Of a DNA stretch of 64,000 nt, positions 35,466-49,260 are shown one piece after another. The position numbers and the translations under genes are program-made. The stretch's first letter is position 1; each line of letters begins with the position of its first letter. This DNA is from Dimorphilus gyrociliatus (Eukaryota; Annelida; Polychaeta; Dinophilidae), in the NCBI GenBank assembly GCA_904063045.1, contig CAJFCJ010000005.1, forward strand, positions 1,271,167 through 1,335,166. Reading direction: 5' to 3'. The notes under the pieces were generated by a model. It had not been told where the DNA came from. It saw only the letters and a program-made list of their open reading frames with translations, and searched no databases.

Positions 35466-38400
35466 TCATTTTCCTTCTGTAGATGTTAGTGTTATATTTT
35501 TATTCTCATACCAAGCTTTTTCTAGCTCACACGCTTGTTGCAGGTAAATTTTTGCTTGCTTAATCTCCTTCTCAAGACGAACAATATCTCCTTCTGTAAT
35601 GCCTAAAGCCCATCCGTTCTCCTTCAATGCAGCAAAAAACCGAAGGCGATTTTCTTGCAGTATCAATTTACCACTAAAAAGTTTTAAACAATTTAATTCA
35701 AGAAAAAAACCACAACGTAATGTAATACCTTGAAAATGAATATTCTGCAAAGCATTTCCGGACAATTAATTCTAGTCTACTTTCTAGTTTTTCAATTAAT
35801 TGAAAAACTTTTTTTTGGTACCTTTTAAAATCTATCTCTGTCAGATTCAAGTCATTACTTGAAAAAGCTGGAATAAACTTCAAATTTTTTCCAACAAAAC
35901 AAGACCCTAGAACGTCAGTTATCGTAAGATTTTGAGCAGAAAGACCATGTATTGACAGCCATTTTTTAGATGACATAAATTTTCGTGTTCTACAAAAAAA
36001 ATATTAAACAAAAGTTACAAAATATATTACTTACTTTTTCCCCAACTTTCTTCTATGGTCAGGATTCACTGCAAAAAAACCTCTTGTAATTTGTGAACTA
36101 CTTTACATATTAATAACCTGTGCAAAAGTTCTTTCGTTTTATTTGATCATCTAAAAGTTTCTGCGATTCTGGTAAGAGCCACTTTGAAGATATATCTGAC
36201 GTGTCACCAACGCACAGAGAACGCAAAATACTGCTTTTGGTATGCCCTTTAAAATTTATGGAAGGCCACTTAAGAGGAGCAAATATTACTTTCAAAATTA
36301 CAAACCAGCCAAATATTCTCCAACAAAATTCAACGAAGTGTCTGAAACAACACGCAATAAATACTATGATATAATAAAAAACACACTTACAAGTAGGTGT
36401 ATCCAAATGAACCACTCTCCTTTGCCTTACAACACATAGTCGCTGACCAAGAGCACTATCAGGTCGGCGTGGAGAATTACAAGTAGGAGGTGCTGGATAG
36501 TGCATTGGTGCACTTTGTGGCCTAATATCTTTAACAATGTGATGATGTTCTTTTCCAGTCCATGACAATTGAGAGCACTCATCACGTAATAGAGCAATTT
36601 GTTCTAAATTTCTATAGCCTGCTTCTAACTCTTGACGAAGTAATCGAATATCTTCACTCTGTGTTTAAAATTCAATAATTATGAATACAATTCTGGGCAG
36701 AATTTAAATCTGTCATAAAATATACCTCCCAAGGTTGTGGACCATCTATGTCAATACCATTTTCTGAGTAGTAGTGAAATCTTCCACCAGTAGCTCTTGC
36801 TAAGTCATACAAAAATTGATTAGCTTCCTTGTCAGCACAATTAAAAGATATGCTGTGAACGGGAACTTTTGAACACAGCTGAATTTGAGCCAAGATTGAT
36901 TTAGTAGGCTACAACAAAAAATGTTCAAAATATTATTGATTAAAAAAAATAGATCAATCTGATGAACATAGTAAGTAACTCGTTCAATAGTAATTGCCTA
37001 CATTTAATATGAAATTACTTTAGAAAAAAAATTCCGTTATGAAAAAATTTAAAAGCTAACTTGATCGGGTCTTCCATCAGACAAAAGATAAACGGCTTGA
37101 GAAGAGGGGTCATTGACTGCTGTCTTAATAGCAGCCAAGGTGTTCGTAGAGCCTCTGCATTCCAGACCCTAAGGATAAAATCCATGAAGCATTTATAAAA
37201 TCAGAATTCTTATTTCACAGAAAAAATTAAGACAAACCTTTATCCACTCCCATGCATTTTGCAGATTCTTTTCATTGACATCAACCATTCTGTCTTTCCA
37301 AGGTGAACACTTGGAATCAAAGCCTACCAAATTAAATTTCTGCTTGTGTCGCAATTGCTCCTAAACAAAGTCAAATTAAGGACGTTTTAATAGAAAACTT
37401 ATAATAAAAATATCTTCAAACTACTTGCATAAGAACAAATAATTTGTCTTTAACAAATTGAATATGTGGGGCCATTGACGCTGACGTATCAATTAGAAAA
37501 TAAATTTGATCTTCTATCACTGTACCAAACAGTTCTCTACTCCCTTGTTGTAGCCAGTCAATTCTTTGCTGGATTGATTCCAATGCAGTTTTCATTCCAC
37601 TCTCATAGTTTCTATGAACTTCTGGAGTCACTTGAACATGAACGATCTGCATTTAAAAAAAATGAATGAATGATTTCTTTTAGCGTTACGAAAAAAGTCA
37701 ACCTACTTGTCCGTCCTTCCATCTGACATGAGGAAACTTGTTACAATATTTAGCATTAATAAGTTTCTGACGAGAAATCTGTTAAAGCAGTGCAAGTTAT
37801 ATCTTATCAAGTGCAAAAATTTAATCAACTTGAAAACAAGAACACTAATATATTTACCGCATCAGTTTGGAATTCAGTTTTCGGCGCTTCTTTAACATCA
37901 ACAACACCATCTCGATGCTTAAAAGCAACTCCAGATAATACATCAAAAAAACTTAACTTTCTAGCCTTCAGACCGTAAACCTCAAGCCATTCACGAGAAC
38001 TCATATATTGTTCATTTTTAGAATTTCCCATGCTAGTAGATTGAAAGTTCGTTTTATTTCTATTTTTATTATCCCTATTTGATGATCTTTGCGTTAATGG
38101 AAAGTCCTCAATGAGTCCTTGAATTTGAGCTAGATTGTTTCTGGCTTCTTCCAGTTCTTCAAACAACTCCATAACATCTTCTCGAACACCGGCTTCTGGT
38201 GGAACGCCTCCATAAGTTTTCTTTCTTAGCATAACATTTGATTGCATTCCTTGGGAGTCACCTGCTTTTTCGTCATAAGCATCCATTTCCATTACAACAC
38301 CGTAAGCGTGAAATCTTCAATGTGTGACAAATTTTTTTCGTAAATATTAACATATAGATGTTTTCGTAAAGATTTAAGCTTACCTTCCGCCTGTGAAACG

Positions 38401-39611
38401 AACCAACTCTCTAAGATATTTGATGATGATACGATCTGTACAGTTGTATGAGACAACATGAACAGGTATTCGAACTCCAGTCAACTTTAAAAAACAAATA
38501 AAATTAGATTTTTTATTAGATTTGATCTATTTTTAACCTTTTCTTTTAGAAGATGCATTGAACTTTCAACAGAGCTCCCTTCCGTAAATAAATAGACAGC
38601 TTCAGCCTAGAGAAAATTTTCTTAAACTAATATATTTAGATATTGAATAATTTCTTGTAAACATACATTTTGATCTGAGACTGCTCTTTGAACAGCCTCA
38701 GCCGTAGCTGTAGCAGAAATAGGAGACGATCTATCTAAACTCCAAATCCATTTAATGGCTCTTTGTACACATTCAGAGGTGACTGGAAGACATTCTTTGC
38801 TAAAAACATCTATATCTTCAGCTACCCGAATAATATTAAATTTTGTTGCATGTACAATTTGCTCTCTAATTACTCGTTCTATGGCTGAACGATACTGATC
38901 AAATTGCTGTGGGGTGGCATTTTTAATGTCTAATACGATGCATATTGATTTCTCAAGTATTACACCAAATACTCTACGACTTTCACATGTCAACCATTCA
39001 AGACGGCGTTTATACAAATTGATGGCTTGGCATAATCTTGTTTCTATTGCATTCAATTTCTCTTTTCCACATGAGATCTACATTTAGTATTGTATATTTA
39101 AATACCATTTAGTAATATTCTACACTCGTATTGATTTTAGCAACTTTTCTCATTTAAAAAACTTACATTAAATGTTCGACCATCGTTTCTAAAAAACCTC
39201 TGAAAGAGATTTGTACCATATCTTGAACATATGGGCTTGCGCATGGAAGCATCAAAATCTGTATAGTTTAAATTTTTGTCAGTTCTTAAAGTCTTTATAC
39301 TCAGTTTACAAAGACTTATCGATTTGCTACACCTTTCTCATGCAATGGTTGTTCTAACACTCACCGTCGCTATGTCGAAAGCCAATCAAAGGTAAAAGGT
39401 GATGCATATCCAAACGATTTCTTTTTAGACCATAATTGGAGAGCCATTTTCTTGTAGATACTAACCCTTTAACATCCACCTCCCATTCCTTTGGAGGAAC
39501 TCTATCAATACTTATCTCTGGATCAAATGATTCATGATCATCTGTAGTAAAGTTTGCTGACCCGACGGGTGTAAAATCGAATGAGGGCTCTATAGGTAGT
39601 AAATTATCCAT
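35466..39611 (-). CDS. VWA3-type protein, short copy (gene B)
   Basis: Sixteen exons from ATG at 39611 to TGA at 35466 sum to 2985 bases (994 residues). Exons 1-11 and most of 12 lie in the direct repeat, so their product equals that of gene A, including the complete MIDAS A domain. From 36469 downward the gene differs: exon 12 ends in its own tail (QRLCVVRQRRVV), the 36-base exon 13 of gene A has no counterpart, and the later exons (36246-36118, 36068-36035, 35989-35729, 35673-35466) are homologous but diverged (HTKSSILRSL versus HTKSSILRTI; KKWLSIHGL versus RKWLSIHGL). It stops at STEGK, without the Tudor-like C-terminal third. Phases are intact, so it looks functional rather than a pseudogene. 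Confidence 0.82.
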
Positions 39612-39895
39612 TCTGTCTTTATTAAATATTCAAATTGTTTCCCACTTACTTTCAGAGTATGCATTTTTATCGAAGATATTTATACTAAGCACATTATCCA
39701 TGGACATCATTAAATTCAAATATGGATAGCTTTTATTTCAAAAATATTTCCTTAACATCAACAGTGTTTTATTGTTAATTTACCCTATAAAATATATATT
39801 CAACTAATGCAACAAATTTCAATTGGGTATTGTGTGGTTGCTAACGTAGCTAACCAATGAGCTGATACTTTTTCCATTCATAATCATTTTCGTAT
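36470..39895. repeat. Direct repeat copy 2 (VWA3 gene B, 5' part)
   Basis: Second copy of the 31501-34926 block, same orientation. Left of 36470 the copies share only short matches; right of 39895 they differ completely. Confidence 0.95.
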
Positions 39896-40142
39896 AAATG
39901 TTTAGAATTCTTTTTTTAATGTAATCAAGTTGTTTTCTTTTTATGTTCTATTCTGAATATTTTACTGAGTAATTTTCTAAAATGATTTATTAGATCTTTG
40001 TACTAATTATATTTTAGTTGGTGAATAATTTCAAGAATCAGCAGTTGTGTTAGAATCATCCATTTTTGATGATAAATAAGCAGCTACATAAAATTAACAT
40101 AAATGTGGAAAAATTTACAATTTCTGCAGTGTTAATTAGTGT
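39612..40142. other. Intergenic, promoter of VWA3 gene B
   Basis: Bases 39612-39895 are the duplicated promoter; the rest is unique AT-rich sequence up to the SHANK stop. No gene seen. Confidence 0.55.
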
Positions 40143-43100
40143 TTAACATTCAACCAGTTGTCTTTTTATGGCTTTTTCTAAGTTTATTCTCTCGCCAACT
40201 TGCGTTATTCCCATTTGAAATAGCTCTGTTCGACCCAAACGCATTAGAGCCTTTCCGTCTACGTGATGACTTTTGAATCTTGTTTTATATCTGCTCATGT
40301 CGATTTGATCTAACCAATCTAAAACGTCGGAAACTGTCCAGTCAAGAATATTTGGCTGTTTAACTTTATCTTTTTTATTAAACAGATCAGGCGGGTCGAT
40401 AATATTTGAATCAACTATATCTCCAAATTCAGGCGGAGGAGGAACAACAGATTGATGTAAATCATCAATGTCCATTGATGATTTTTCCTCATCGTTTCTG
40501 AAAGAACTCAAGGTTGAGCTATTTACTTTCTTGCCTGCTTTAAAACCTTTAATAACTTCTTCTATATCTTTATTACCAGAGGTACTTGAATCTAATTTAT
40601 TTCTTCTTAGCTGGATTGCCATAAGAAGCGGGTCAGCATCAGGTGTATTATTTGTTCGCAAATGAATTTTCTCCTTATTTTCCTTTTTTTCAACTGACAT
40701 GTTAGATTGATTGTTTATTCCATTCTCTTTTGGCAATATTGAAGATGGAGGTGGAGGAGGTGCTGGTGGAGGAGATATACTAGAATTCGATTTTCCAGGT
40801 CCAGGTAAATTTAAAGGAGGGGCTGGCGGTATGACAACAGAAGAATTAACTTTTGCGGGAGACGGCGGTTCGCTATCCTCATAATCTGGTGTGGGTTCAT
40901 CGTCAAGCATTGTTTCTTCAATCACAGCAGATTCCGTTATTTTCTCAGCTGAAGACAAAGATTGCTTTGCAGATTTCTCCTGTATCATATTATGAATTTC
41001 GTTTGCTGTCAGTCTTCTAGGTGTTGCTCTAGAACGAATTGAAGCTGGTACTTTTAAAGATCCATTTTCTACTAGGAAAATCAGAAAATTAAACACACTT
41101 TGAAAAGTATTAATTAATATGGTCGAATAATATGCTACTACCATTGGAAAAATCTTTAAACATTTTACTCCCAGCAGACAAGCTAGTTGAAGGATGCCGA
41201 GCAGGAGGAGGTGGTCTCAATACTAAAAATTATAATAATTTCGAAAATGAAATACATAAAACACTTATATTACTCACTATTTATTTCTTTCTGACTACCA
41301 TTTAAATTAATGTCTGCAACCGTCATTATTTTCAAAGTTAGAGTATCACCCGACTGCTTAATAAAGCGTACAGCCTCTTCATGACTTGAAGATGCTACAT
41401 TATGCCCATTTATTTCTAAGATATAATCTCCAGATTTCAAGCCAGCTTTATATGCAGCACTACCACTATCTACTCTATCCAAGAACTGAAGAGCAGGTAT
41501 TTGAGGAGTTGGAACAAAGTTAATCGATTGCAATCCTTGAGCTAATTTAAAAATAGTCTCTGTGAAAAATTTCTCTCAGATACTTTTAGGGTAAGGAGTC
41601 CCTACCTTTAGTCCCTCGTAATACAAATCCAAAACCGTTTCGACCTTTTTGTAGCACAACCGTTCTGGCTCCGACAGAACTGAAAGAATACTCTCTATAA
41701 TCAAATTATTGAAACTAAATCTAGTAAAAATATTTAAAAAAATTTAAAGTTTCCAACCTGCCTCTCTCCAGTAAAGCATAGAAAGCATCTTTCTTAACAA
41801 CTATTGAATCTGATGATATGTCGCTTGAAACTAAAAAATATTAATATAAGAAAGGTGATAGTTTACTTTTATTATATAATATAAGTCAGATTATTTGGTA
41901 CGTAACTTACTTGTAGATCTTAAAGAAGAGTTTGGATCGGAAAAAACAGTGTTTGGTGATATGGGTACGCTCGAAATTGTTGTTGACCCTGCTGGAACGC
42001 TCACCACCGATTGAGTCGGAGAAGCTGGACGTGAAAATCTTCCAGCCAAGTTGATTCTTGGGTCACTCTTTGATCTGGTTAAAGTTCCGGCTGTCCAAAC
42101 AGATCGCCTTCTTTTATTATACTGAGGTACTTCTTGTATAGGCACTAAAATTTTTAAAAGTCAAATGAAAAATAGAGTAATCAAATAAAATGGTAAATCT
42201 CTACCTATTTCATCTAAGCTGAAATTCTGAATAATATTCGCAATATTAAAGTTGTCTGCGATAACAGCTACCTGTCTAGGATCCTGATTAGCAAAATTTT
42301 GGATCGACTTTTCCGCCCCTCTAAACAAAAGCATTCGTACACAACCTTCCCGGCCGTTTAGAGCTGCTACATGAAGTGGGGTATTCCCCGAATTGTTTTG
42401 AACGTTCATGTCAGCTCCGTAATAGAGTAAATGCTCCAAAGTCTGTTCATTTCCATGCTTACAGGCGTAGTGAGTCTCCGTCCAGCCTTGATCATCACTC
42501 AAGCACAAAACAGAGTGATCATGTAGGAGATTTTCAGAAATTCTTGAATCAACGTTATTAGCAACAGCTAAAAACAATGGAGTCAAGCCCAAACGATCTT
42601 TATAGTTCGGTGATGCACCAAGATCTAAGAGTATTTTCACAGCTTCAAAATTATTAGCCATTGCTGCTGAATGAATAGCAGTATAACCGTCTCTATTCCG
42701 AAAGTCTAAATGAGCACCTCCACTAAAAAGTGATATCACGATATTTTTTATAACAGGCTTTTTCATAATTGAAACTGCAATAGTTAAAGGTGTTTCTCCA
42801 CTTTCTGTCTCTATAAAATTTGAGTCTAACCCTTTGTTGGTCATTGAATTTATTTTTTCTACATCTCCTTTTTTAACATAATCAAAAAACTGTCTTAAGT
42901 TGCCCTTGGTATGAATTTGCTTTAATTTTCGAGTATTTATATTGAGAAGCTTATATACCCTTCTTTTATACTTAAATTCCAAATGTCCTACACCATTAGC
43001 AACAGGATATTCTCCTAGCCTACGCTCCTCATCTAGAAATTTGCCTGCTCGAGCATTTTGGGGAGGTAGATATAAGCCATAATTCAGTCCATCTTTAACT

Positions 43101-43362
43101 TCCTATTAATTTGAAGTAAAACTTATAAAAAAAGAAATTTTGAAAGATTCTTACATTATGCAAAGATTTAAGTATCTGCTGCTTTGCTACCCAAACAGTT
43201 TCGTTCAAATCAAATCTCATGGATATGGGTTGATTCTGAGCATAATAGGAATATATTAGTGGCAAGAAAGTTTAAATCGGTGACATGTAGTATAGTAGTG
43301 CGTGGTACCTGATCTTTCCTGTCTGGTATGGTTATTCGAATCAAAATGCTATCTTCTGCCAT
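40143..43362 (-). CDS. SHANK: SHANK postsynaptic scaffold, compact form
   Basis: Nine exons (43362-43309, 43235-43155, 43102-42205, 42144-41911, 41830-41758, 41694-41606, 41559-41278, 41222-41142, 41071-40143) give 906 residues. Order: Ubl/SPN start (MAEDSILIRITIPD, LNYGLYLPP, GKFLDEERRL), six or so ankyrin repeats (GGAHLDFRNRDGYTAIH, LLYYGADMNVQNNSGNTPLH), PDZ (GFGFVLRGTK, AGLKSGDYILEINGHNV), proline-rich part with PPPPEFGD (a PPxxF Homer-type ligand) and a C-terminal SAM domain (WTVSDVLDWLDQIDMSRY). The SH3 domain that precedes the PDZ in vertebrates is not visible; only about 130 residues separate ankyrins and PDZ. SHANKs organise actin-linked membrane scaffolds. Confidence 0.95.
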
Positions 43363-44392
43363 GATTCTTCCGCTTTAGGCAGCATGAAAATATAGTCCAC
43401 ACCATAAAATTATTAGAGTGAACTGGTGGCAATCTGACTTCATGCAGAGGATAGTTATCTCAAAAAAAACGTGTAGCTCTTATCTTTACAAAGTATTCGA
43501 GCAATGTGACATTCGAAAAAAGAGCTGTAGAAAAAATTCGTATATATCGTCAATTGATAAAACTATTTGAGGCCTACAGCTTGTTGAAACAAATTTTATC
43601 TGGTTAAAAGTTTAGTAAAATAATAAAATGATTGTATGAAGCCTAATTTTGAGCATGACGATAGAACTCATACTTTATCACATCTTTATATAAATATCCT
43701 ACGTCGTATTCAAACATTAACAACAATAAATATGCAATAAAATCAACTTATAAACAACAATTAGCTGTCTAGTAGAGAAATTTATTCTATAAATATTGTC
43801 AACCCAACTACACAACAAAACTTATCCGAGTGCTTACATAACATGTTATTACCCATAAGAAAAAGATTTTAAGCCGTGCAAAGCGAAGTTTTAATTAAAT
43901 CAGTTTAGCTTAGAGTGGTTCGAATATAATCACATCACTTTAGAGCGAATTACCTTTTCTGGTCTCATGAAACGCAAACTTACCAATTGTTAGAAATATA
44001 CGTAATAATTTCTTTTGATGAATGATCAATTAAAAAGAATCACAAACCCAAGTCTCGTTTGTCAATTTATCTCGTTTTGCCACGCCAGTAACAATGAGTG
44101 ACAAGAGTTCTTACTCACACTCAATCATTTTTTTTTAACAGCGCCACCACAATAACAAATGATTTTATTATGTTTAAATGCACTAGAATAAGTTTTGTGC
44201 TAACTAGGACTTTATTTGATAAAACACAGTGACTTATTGAAAATAAAACCTATTGCTGTAAAAGCGAGCAGGGAAAATGAGTTGTGTTTTCCTAAAAGGT
44301 AGATCCTAGCAAAATACAAAAATACCTGTCGTCCTCATTGAGAGTCTCTGGATGAAATTAACGCCATCTATCGCACATAAATATTTTTAAAG
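43363..44392. other. Divergent intergenic region, SHANK / DHHC gene
   Basis: About 1 kb, no coding frame or RNA gene recognised; both promoters expected here. Confidence 0.5.
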
Positions 44393-46266
44393 ATGGCGGC
44401 CAGGGGTCCCATACAATTTTGTTTTTCAACTGTTCGATGGATTCCAGTTTTATTTATTACTGCAATCATATCATGGTCATATTATGCTTATGTCATTCAA
44501 ATGGTCGCTTGTTCGTATATATTTGTTAAATAACCACTGATGTTTAATCATTCTCTCTTCCTCTTTAGTCACAATTGATAATACTGCAGAAAAAATTATT
44601 CTGTCTATTATTTATCATCCCATATTAGTGTTATTTCTTTGGGCATATTGGCAGGCCATTTTTACTCCTCCAGGCAGGCCTTCGCGAGAAGTATAGACAG
44701 ATATGTCATTTTAAATCATATGTAAATTTTTATTTTCAGTTTTATTTGTCTCCAAGTGATGAAGCTGCTTTGAGTCGTGAAGACAATGAGTCAGCTCAAT
44801 CAGAAATATTTAAAGAGCGAAGTAAACATCTCCCGATTTATTGTCGAAATATGTTAGGAGGTAAAAAAACGAAATTGTAAGATTTCCAAAAATTTAACAT
44901 TCATTATCAATAATTATATAGAGATTCGATATTGTGAAAAATGTAATTGTATCAAACCTGATCGATGTCATCATTGCTCAGTGTGCGGTCACTGTGTGCT
45001 CAAAATGGATCATCATTGCCCATGGTAATACAAGAATTTCAATCCAAGTACATAATTCTTACATCATAATTTCAGGATCAACAATTGCGTTGGCTATACG
45101 AACTATAAATTCTTCGTCTTATTCCTTTTTTATGCCCTTCTTTATTGCTTTTATGTAGCATCTTCGTCCTTGAAGTATTTTATCTTGTTTTGGAAGGTAA
45201 CCTTATTTCTTATTAAAAATGTTAATTATCAAAACTTTCTTAAAGGGGGGTATCGAATCTAACAAAGGAATGGGCAAATTTCACATTCTATTTCTCTTCT
45301 TCGCTTCAATAATGTTCGCTGTGTCACTCATCTCGTTATTCAGTTATCATATATATTTGACTCTTTGTAATAGGTCAACCCTCGGTTTGTAATAGTTTTT
45401 GCAAAATCGTTACTTTAATTTATGTTTTTGCAGAATCTTTTCGTACACCATATTTTCAAAGTGGCCCAGACAAAGATGCTTACAATCTTGGTAAATTAGC
45501 AAATTTCAAAGAAGTTTTCGGTGAAAATAAGAATCTTTGGGTTCTGCCTGTTTTTACAAGGTAAAACTTCTATATTATAAGTTTTTTAATTTTTCTTGGG
45601 GTATAAACTTGAAAGCATGTCAAGTATTTAAAACACAGATTTCATTAACCTACAATTCATGTGAAAATACCAATTAACTTGCATAAATTTAAGTTAACCC
45701 AAAAAATATCTAAAGAAATTATCAATGAACAGTATAAACTCGATTTTATTTAACTAGTGCTGGGGATGGTGTTGTATTTCCAATGCGAGTTTCGTCGCAA
45801 AACGGCACTAACTACCATACGATGGAAGCGCCACCTGTTCAACAGGACGAATTGGATCAAAGTGTTGAAAGGTATTAATTTGGTGCTCAACATTTTTATC
45901 GAATGAGTGAATTTTTGTTTGTGATATGTGAAGGTACTCTTCATACGATATTTTGATGCTCGTTCTGTCTGGTGGCGCTTTGCATTCCCATTATATTACA
46001 TTTAATTGATAAATTTTCCATTTTTCATAATGCACTTCTTCATAACAGTAAAGGTGACGGAACAAACTTTCCGATTCGAACAATAGATGAAGATTATGAT
46101 TCTTTACTTGGACAACGACAAAGATGGATGGAGGCGGGAAATAATGAAGGTATAGACTAAATGAAACTAAAGCAATGTAATCGCGTTAGATTTTATATTT
46201 AAAATTGAACCTCCGTCGTTAGTTTCAGCTGATTCTGAACAATTACATAGCTACACATTCTCGTAA
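44393..46266 (+). CDS. DHHC palmitoyltransferase, ZDHHC2/15/20 type
   Basis: Ten exons (44393-44510, 44569-44690, 44740-44860, 44922-45024, 45076-45196, 45246-45384, 45434-45560, 45758-45871, 46049-46149, 46229-46266) give 367 residues. It begins at MAARGP with two membrane helices ([19 protein letters not shown]..), then the cysteine-rich domain [20 protein letters not shown].. with the active site DHHC (MDHHCPWINNCVG), and two more helices. The TTxE/PaCCT-like regions and the family motif GDGxxFPxR follow. That motif occurs twice, in exon 8 ([11 protein letters not shown]) and exon 9 ([11 protein letters not shown]). Exon 8 is 114 bases (38 codons), so it can be skipped in frame. An alternative last exon at about 46387-46420 gives a different short tail. 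Family role: S-palmitoylation of membrane proteins at Golgi and plasma membrane. Confidence 0.92.
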
Positions 46267-46837
46267 AGGTACAATTTATCGTGTTGTTTAATTGTTACGA
46301 AACACCTTCCGAATTGCATAAACTATAGTCTGAAACATAGTCGAGTGTTCATTAGCTATTTGCATTACTAATATCTTTCATTTTCAGCTCACGACAACAA
46401 CGCTATGAATACCAGTATGTAATCTATGGAAGCTACCAACACATACATGTGATAAAATAGTTTCATTTTTATCCTGCCGCCTGAAAACAAAGCAATCTCA
46501 TATCAGGCACCTATTTGAATAACTAAACTGTCTTTTGTATATAAGGATCATTTTTATAAAGAGAAATAATATTTAACATTTCATTTATATACCTTTAATT
46601 TTAATTCAATGTTAGCCTAAGATTCACTGTTATATCGTGCTTTACCGAGGGTAGCAAGTTTTAATGTAATTGATGACACATACTCATTTTAAACTCTAGG
46701 TAATATAGTAATTCATTATAAGCTTTTCTTTTTTGTTTATGATCGATATAAAAACTCAAATTGAAAATTTTGAAAACAATGTATTCCCCGATCTTTCTGT
46801 AGTATTATTGTTAAAAAAAATTAATGTAAGTTTAAGG
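46267..46837. other. Convergent intergenic region
   Basis: Contains a possible alternative terminal exon of the DHHC gene (about 46387-46422, ending ATGTAA); otherwise AT-rich without frames. Confidence 0.5.
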
Positions 46838-47757
<920 letters not shown>

Positions 47758-48649
47758 GATTACTTGAATTTGTTGTGCTTCGAAACAGAAATGCTGATTT
47801 CCTTAGCAAAGCGAAAATTTGTCTAAAAAAACTGGCATGTCTAAACAGACCAGATTTGCCTTACCATTTTTTAGACCTACCCACAAACGTTTTTGAATGT
47901 GTGTGAAGTAAACTTCTAATTCAATTTTAACATTCATAATTACCTGATTAACTTTCTGTAGTTAAAAATTCTAATTGTATGCATGTAAACAAAATTTTTA
48001 TTAGCAACGTAGTTCCGAATATAATATGTCCTAAAAGATACAGCTGTTTCCGTTAAATATGTATCACAATTAAAATATAAATGCTATTATTGTCAAACAA
48101 ATATGCGAAAGGCTGTTGCAAATTATATTTATCATTCTTCAACAAAACATTATGATTAAATTTATGAAATGCTTGTAATATATTCTCTTCAAGTTTTATA
48201 GTATTTTCCAGCAATATTATGTAGACTTTCAGGAAAGCCAAAAGGCCATGACCAGCGCTTCTGAAAAGTGCATCTAATAGACCTTAAACTTCTACTGTAG
48301 ATAATCATTTATAAAAAATTTCAAAATCACAAACACATAAATTTAGAAGAAAATCTTATTTCGTAAGTCATCAACTTCTTGAAGCCTTGATGTATTTTTA
48401 AAAAAATATATTTTTGAATGATTGTATTATTTGTAAAACTTGGTCAAACATTCATACAATGTATTTTCAAATATTTTTAACTAGTATCAAGTGCTTATCC
48501 CTTATTTTTTAAAGAGAATTAGAAGAAATAATATTCATTATGTTAAAAGGAAGTCGAAGATATAACATTAAAACGAAATTAACACGACATTACTTTACAG
48601 GACATCTTGCAGCTTTTAAATACTATGAAAGACCTCAGCAAATAATCGC
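47758..48649. other. Intergenic, no gene seen
   Basis: About 890 bases, AT-rich, between centrin (promoter side) and the PGRMC stop. A minus-strand open frame of 62 codons at 48053-48241 has no homology I recognise and is probably chance. Confidence 0.5.
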
Positions 48650-49260
48650 TTACTCGAGTTTTGGTTTTTCAATGCTTTCATCTTCAGTATCGGAATAGTC
48701 GCGAGGTTCCTGTCCAGGTTTCAACAGTCTTCCAACGAAAGGATATTTGTCATTAAACTGCTCTTCCCACTCTCGAACGGAATTCATTTGCATTTTGTTT
48801 AAGTCGCTTAAATCATCATAAACGTCTTTAATTGATTCTTCGTTAAGAGAAAATGTTGCTAATCCTCGTGAAGCATCTTTCCCAGCAAACACACCATAGG
48901 GGGCTCCTATTTGTCGAATTTCAATTAAAAGATAGAAATTAAAGTTTTAGTTTACTTACCAATCCCATAAAATTTTTTCCCTTTAGTAACATCAAAGATT
49001 TTACCATTAACTGCTATTAAAATTCGACCATCTTCACGCATGCCATCAAACTCTCTAAGCTGCTCCAATGTGAAATCTTTCTTCTTCATAGGAGGCAATT
49101 CTGGTTCAGGAGGCGGGCCAGGGTCATCCTGAGATCGACTTTTAAATATTTTATATATTACATAGCCGCACATTGCCAATAGCCCCACATTAATTGGATT
49201 AGTGAAGACATCCTTCAAAAAATCCATTGCCGAACTTGATGAACGCGACCCTTGAGCCAT
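48650..49260 (-). CDS. PGRMC1: Membrane-associated progesterone receptor component (cytochrome b5-like haem protein)
   Basis: Two exons (49260-48960, 48906-48650) give 185 residues (human PGRMC1 195). One N-terminal membrane helix (VGLLAMCGYVIYKIF) is followed by the b5-like domain: FTLEQLREFDG, ILIAVNGKIFDVTKGKKFYG, APYGVFAGKDASRGLATF. The two tyrosines of the haem site (KFYG and PYGVF) are kept. The tail DYSDTEDES is an acidic phosphosite region. Known roles: haem binding, support of cytochrome P450s and sterol metabolism, ER and plasma membrane. Head-to-head with TPD52. Confidence 0.95.

Noticed and set aside
35466..39611. VWA3 gene B as a pseudogene
   Set aside because: All exon phases and splice sites I followed are intact and no internal stop was found.
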